Of a DNA stretch of 61,896 nt, positions 60,104-61,896 are shown piece after piece. The position numbers and the translations under genes are program-made. The DNA comes from an uncultured delta proteobacterium. Its GTDB lineage: Bacteria; Desulfobacterota; Desulfobulbia; Desulfobulbales; Desulfocapsaceae. The stretch is taken from NCBI GenBank assembly GCA_903901335.1, contig CAIUQR010000063.1:1-61896 (forward strand), given 5' to 3'. Numbering within the stretch: position 1 is the stretch's first letter; the number at the start of each line of letters is the position of its first letter. The notes under the pieces are model-generated. The model saw only the letters and a program-made list of their open reading frames with translations. It had not been told where the DNA came from and did no database searches.

Positions 60104-60723
60104 GACATCAACCTCTTTTCAAGGCTATCGATAACAGGCTGAACCAGTACCAGTTTTTTATGTAACAGAATGTCATATACATTGAGGCCATCAACGTTAA
60201 TAACCTTATATCCATTCGCATTACGTGACGATTTATGTAAATTTTCCCCAGCATCGTTGGTGATGATTATACAGTTATCGAGCTGGAGCAGATTCATCAC
60301 ATTCATGAACTCTTTCGTCTTGATAACATCCATCTGAAATGCATCAAGAACCATAAGATTACCTTCCTGCAGTCTGGCACTCATCGCCATTGAAAGCGCC
60401 TGTTTTTTAACCTTACGGTTCAATTTGAAGGAATAATCACGTGGTTTCGGGCCAAAAACCACACCACCACCACGCCAGACCGGCGATCGCCTGCTTCCTG
60501 AACGCGCTCTCCCTGTACCTTTCTGGCGCCAAGGTTTCGAACCGCCACCACTAACCTCAACCCTGGTTTTGGTACATGCACTACCAGCACGTCTACCGGC
60601 AAGCTGCATCCGGACAACGTCATGAAGCAGATGCTCTTTTACCTCAACATTGAAGATCTGCGGGTTCAAACCAATCTCCCCGACCTTTTCGTTTTTGGTA
60701 TTATATATATTTACAGTTGACAT
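60100..60723 (-). CDS. rplD: 50S ribosomal protein L4
   Basis: A 207-residue L4 starting MSTVNIYNTKNEKVGEI. The ATG at 60723 has AGGAG six bases upstream; an ATG one codon earlier is also possible. The loop that reaches the tunnel (KPWRQKGTGRARSGSRRSPVWRGGGVVFGP in pieces) is complete. In E. coli L4 represses the S10 operon; such control is possible here. Confidence 0.97.
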   Translation of the reverse strand: MSTVNIYNTKNEKVGEIGLNPQIFNVEVKEHLLHDVVRMQLAGRRAGSACTKTRVEVSGGGSKPWRQKGTGRARSGSRRSPVWRGGGVVFGPKPRDYSFKLNRKVKKQALSMAMSARLQEGNLMVLDAFQMDVIKTKEFMNVMNLLQLDNCIIITNDAGENLHKSSRNANGYKVINVDGLNVYDILLHKKLVLVQPVIDSLEKRLMS

Positions 60724-60754
60724 CATTATCTCCTTGAACCGGATCAAGTTCTTC

Positions 60755-61384
60755 TTATCTTGAATAGATCTTTAAAAGGCCGTTTTTTGAGCCCGGAACC
60801 GGTCCCTTCAAAATAATTATGTTCTCTTCCGGACGGATATCAATCACCTTCACACTCTTCTTTATTACAGTAGTGTTCCCCATCCTGCCCGGCATTTTTT
60901 TTCCTTTGACGACTCTTGAAGGCCATGCACTGCAACCAATAGACCCTGGAGCTCGATGAAAATTAGATCCGTGTGAATCTCCACCGCCTTTAAAGCCATG
61001 CCTCTTCATAACGCCTTGGAACCCACGTCCCTTGCTCAAGCCCTGGACATCGACAATATCACCGATCTTGAAAATCGTATCGAGTGTAATATCTTGTCCG
61101 GCCTGAAAGACATCAGGATCAAGAACCCTGAATTCACGGATGTGGTAGAATCCTTCAGAACCAGCTTTTTGAAAATGGCCGGTCATTGGTTTATTTATCC
61201 GGGAGGATTTCTTCTGGCTGAAACCAACCTGGATAGCGTTATATCCGTCTTTGGTTTCTGATTTTACCTGAAGTATTTTGCATGGGCCTGCCTCTATCAC
61301 AGTAACAGGCGTAGATTCACCCATCTCGCTGTAGACCCGAGTCATCCCAACCTTTTTACCCAGTATACCTATTGTCTTTGGCAT
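60755..61384 (-). CDS. rplC: 50S ribosomal protein L3
   Basis: A 209-residue L3 opening MPKTIGILGKKVGMTRVYSE, with the long loop KGRGFQGVMKRHGFKGG and GSNFHRAPGSIG that approaches the peptidyl-transferase centre; the Gln in the loop is a usual methylation site. It starts assembly of the 50S subunit. Confidence 0.98.
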   Translation of the reverse strand: MPKTIGILGKKVGMTRVYSEMGESTPVTVIEAGPCKILQVKSETKDGYNAIQVGFSQKKSSRINKPMTGHFQKAGSEGFYHIREFRVLDPDVFQAGQDITLDTIFKIGDIVDVQGLSKGRGFQGVMKRHGFKGGGDSHGSNFHRAPGSIGCSAWPSRVVKGKKMPGRMGNTTVIKKSVKVIDIRPEENIIILKGPVPGSKNGLLKIYSR

Positions 61385-61427
61385 AATATTACCTGATGCT
61401 TCAATTTACTTTGAAATAACTGCAAAT

Positions 61428-61742
61428 CTACGGCAGCTTAATTTCTACATTGACACCCGCTGAAAGCTCAAGTTTCATCAACAGATCTATTGTCTGTTGA
61501 GTCGGCTCAAGGATATCCAGGAGACGACGATGCGTCCTCATTTCAAATTGTTCTCTGGATTTCTTGTCAACATGAGGTGAGCGCAAGACACAAAACTTGT
61601 TGATCGTTGTCGGCAATGGAATCGGCCCGCATACAGCAGAGCCCGTCCTTCTCGCTGTTTCGACAATCTCAGACGTCGACTGGTCAAGCAGCTTGTGATC
61701 ATAGGCTTTTAAGCGAATGCGTATTTTCTCTGTAGGTATCAT
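61428..61742 (-). CDS. rpsJ: 30S ribosomal protein S10
   Basis: A 104-residue S10 with [17 protein letters not shown] and [32 protein letters not shown] in pieces. Besides its place in the 30S head it is NusE, a partner of NusB in antitermination. It lies 9 nt after the tuf stop and opens the S10 part of the superoperon. Confidence 0.98.
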   Translation of the reverse strand: MIPTEKIRIRLKAYDHKLLDQSTSEIVETARRTGSAVCGPIPLPTTINKFCVLRSPHVDKKSREQFEMRTHRRLLDILEPTQQTIDLLMKLELSAGVNVEIKLP

Positions 61743-61751
61743 TATCCACCT

Positions 61752-61896
61752 TTACTGAAGAATTTCACTGATAACGCCGGCACCTACAGTCCGACCGCCT
61801 TCACGAATCGCAAACCGCAGTCCCGCATCCATCGCTATCGGGGTGATCAGCTCTGCCGTAACCGATACGTTGTCACCGGGCATAACCATCTCAACC
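61752..61896 (-). CDS. tuf: Elongation factor Tu, C-terminal end (cut by window edge)
   Basis: The last 47 residues are visible: [19 protein letters not shown], then [20 protein letters not shown] and the terminal VISEILQ. These form the end of domain III of EF-Tu. The rest lies beyond the right edge. Its place directly before rpsJ matches the str-S10 junction of many bacteria, so fusA, rpsG and rpsL may lie further right. Confidence 0.97.
   Translation of the reverse strand, partial: VEMVMPGDNVSVTAELITPIAMDAGLRFAIREGGRTVGAGVISEILQ

Overview
The window looks like the chromosome of a Gram-negative, probably anaerobic member of the Desulfobacterota, most likely Desulfobulbales-like. This is an inference from protein flavour and gene order; there is no rRNA gene or other decisive marker in the window. 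Gram-negative traits seen directly are LptG, an O-antigen-ligase-like protein, an AsmA/DUF748 protein and RseP. Base composition drops visibly in the ribosomal-protein genes relative to the metabolic and DNA-repair genes.

Layout. 1-6.5 kb: a minus-strand group with a truncated histidine phosphatase, a ferritin-like diiron protein, a small zinc-ribbon protein, a very large DUF748/AsmA-like envelope protein and a small exported protein. It is followed by a plus-strand cold-shock gene with a structured leader and a 47-aa basic protein that starts at TTG. 6.5-10 kb: a minus-strand glycan locus with one intact nucleotidyltransferase-glycosyltransferase fusion and the wreckage of a GT2 gene and a membrane GT-C gene, broken in all three frames. 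10.3-15.6 kb: a complete SOS mutagenesis cassette, lexA - unknown 109-aa gene - imuB - dnaE2. 15.8-21.4 kb: a lone receiver protein, a D,D-carboxypeptidase, an acyl-CoA synthetase, an O-antigen-ligase-like protein and a membrane protein with a CxxC signature. 21.6-30.8 kb: plus-strand genes for FadH, AcvB/VirJ, MprF, the CrcB fluoride channel, LptG and a tight two-gene module joining a cysteine-rich unknown protein to a BcrAD/BadFG-type activase. 30.8-45.4 kb: minus-strand housekeeping genes in transcription order rpsB-tsf-pyrH-frr-uppS-cdsA-dxr-rseP-tsaB-ispG-proS-relA-smr, then an FKBP. 45.4-61.9 kb: a YkgJ-type cysteine-cluster protein, then the tuf-S10-spc-alpha ribosomal superoperon on the minus strand, running from the end of tuf to rplQ and closed by a strong hairpin terminator.

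How the genes fit together. The lexA cassette would couple DNA damage to error-prone synthesis: ImuB has lost the Y-family catalytic acids but keeps a clamp-binding motif, so it should act as the hub for DnaE2. MprF would make and flip aminoacyl-phosphatidylglycerol, and AcvB would counterbalance it in the periplasm. The housekeeping run joins translation (S2, EF-Ts, RRF, ProRS, t6A synthesis), isoprenoid synthesis (Dxr, IspG, UppS), phospholipid synthesis (CdsA) and envelope stress signalling (RseP), and ends with an RSH alarmone enzyme whose hydrolase site is visibly broken.

The most unusual items are the unknown gene in the imuA position, the cysteine-rich protein/activase pair, the hydrolase-dead RSH that keeps the RxKD synthetase motif, the nucleotidyltransferase-GT2 fusion beside decayed glycan genes, the cold-shock leader with an internal terminator, and TTG starts confined to small-subunit ribosomal genes.
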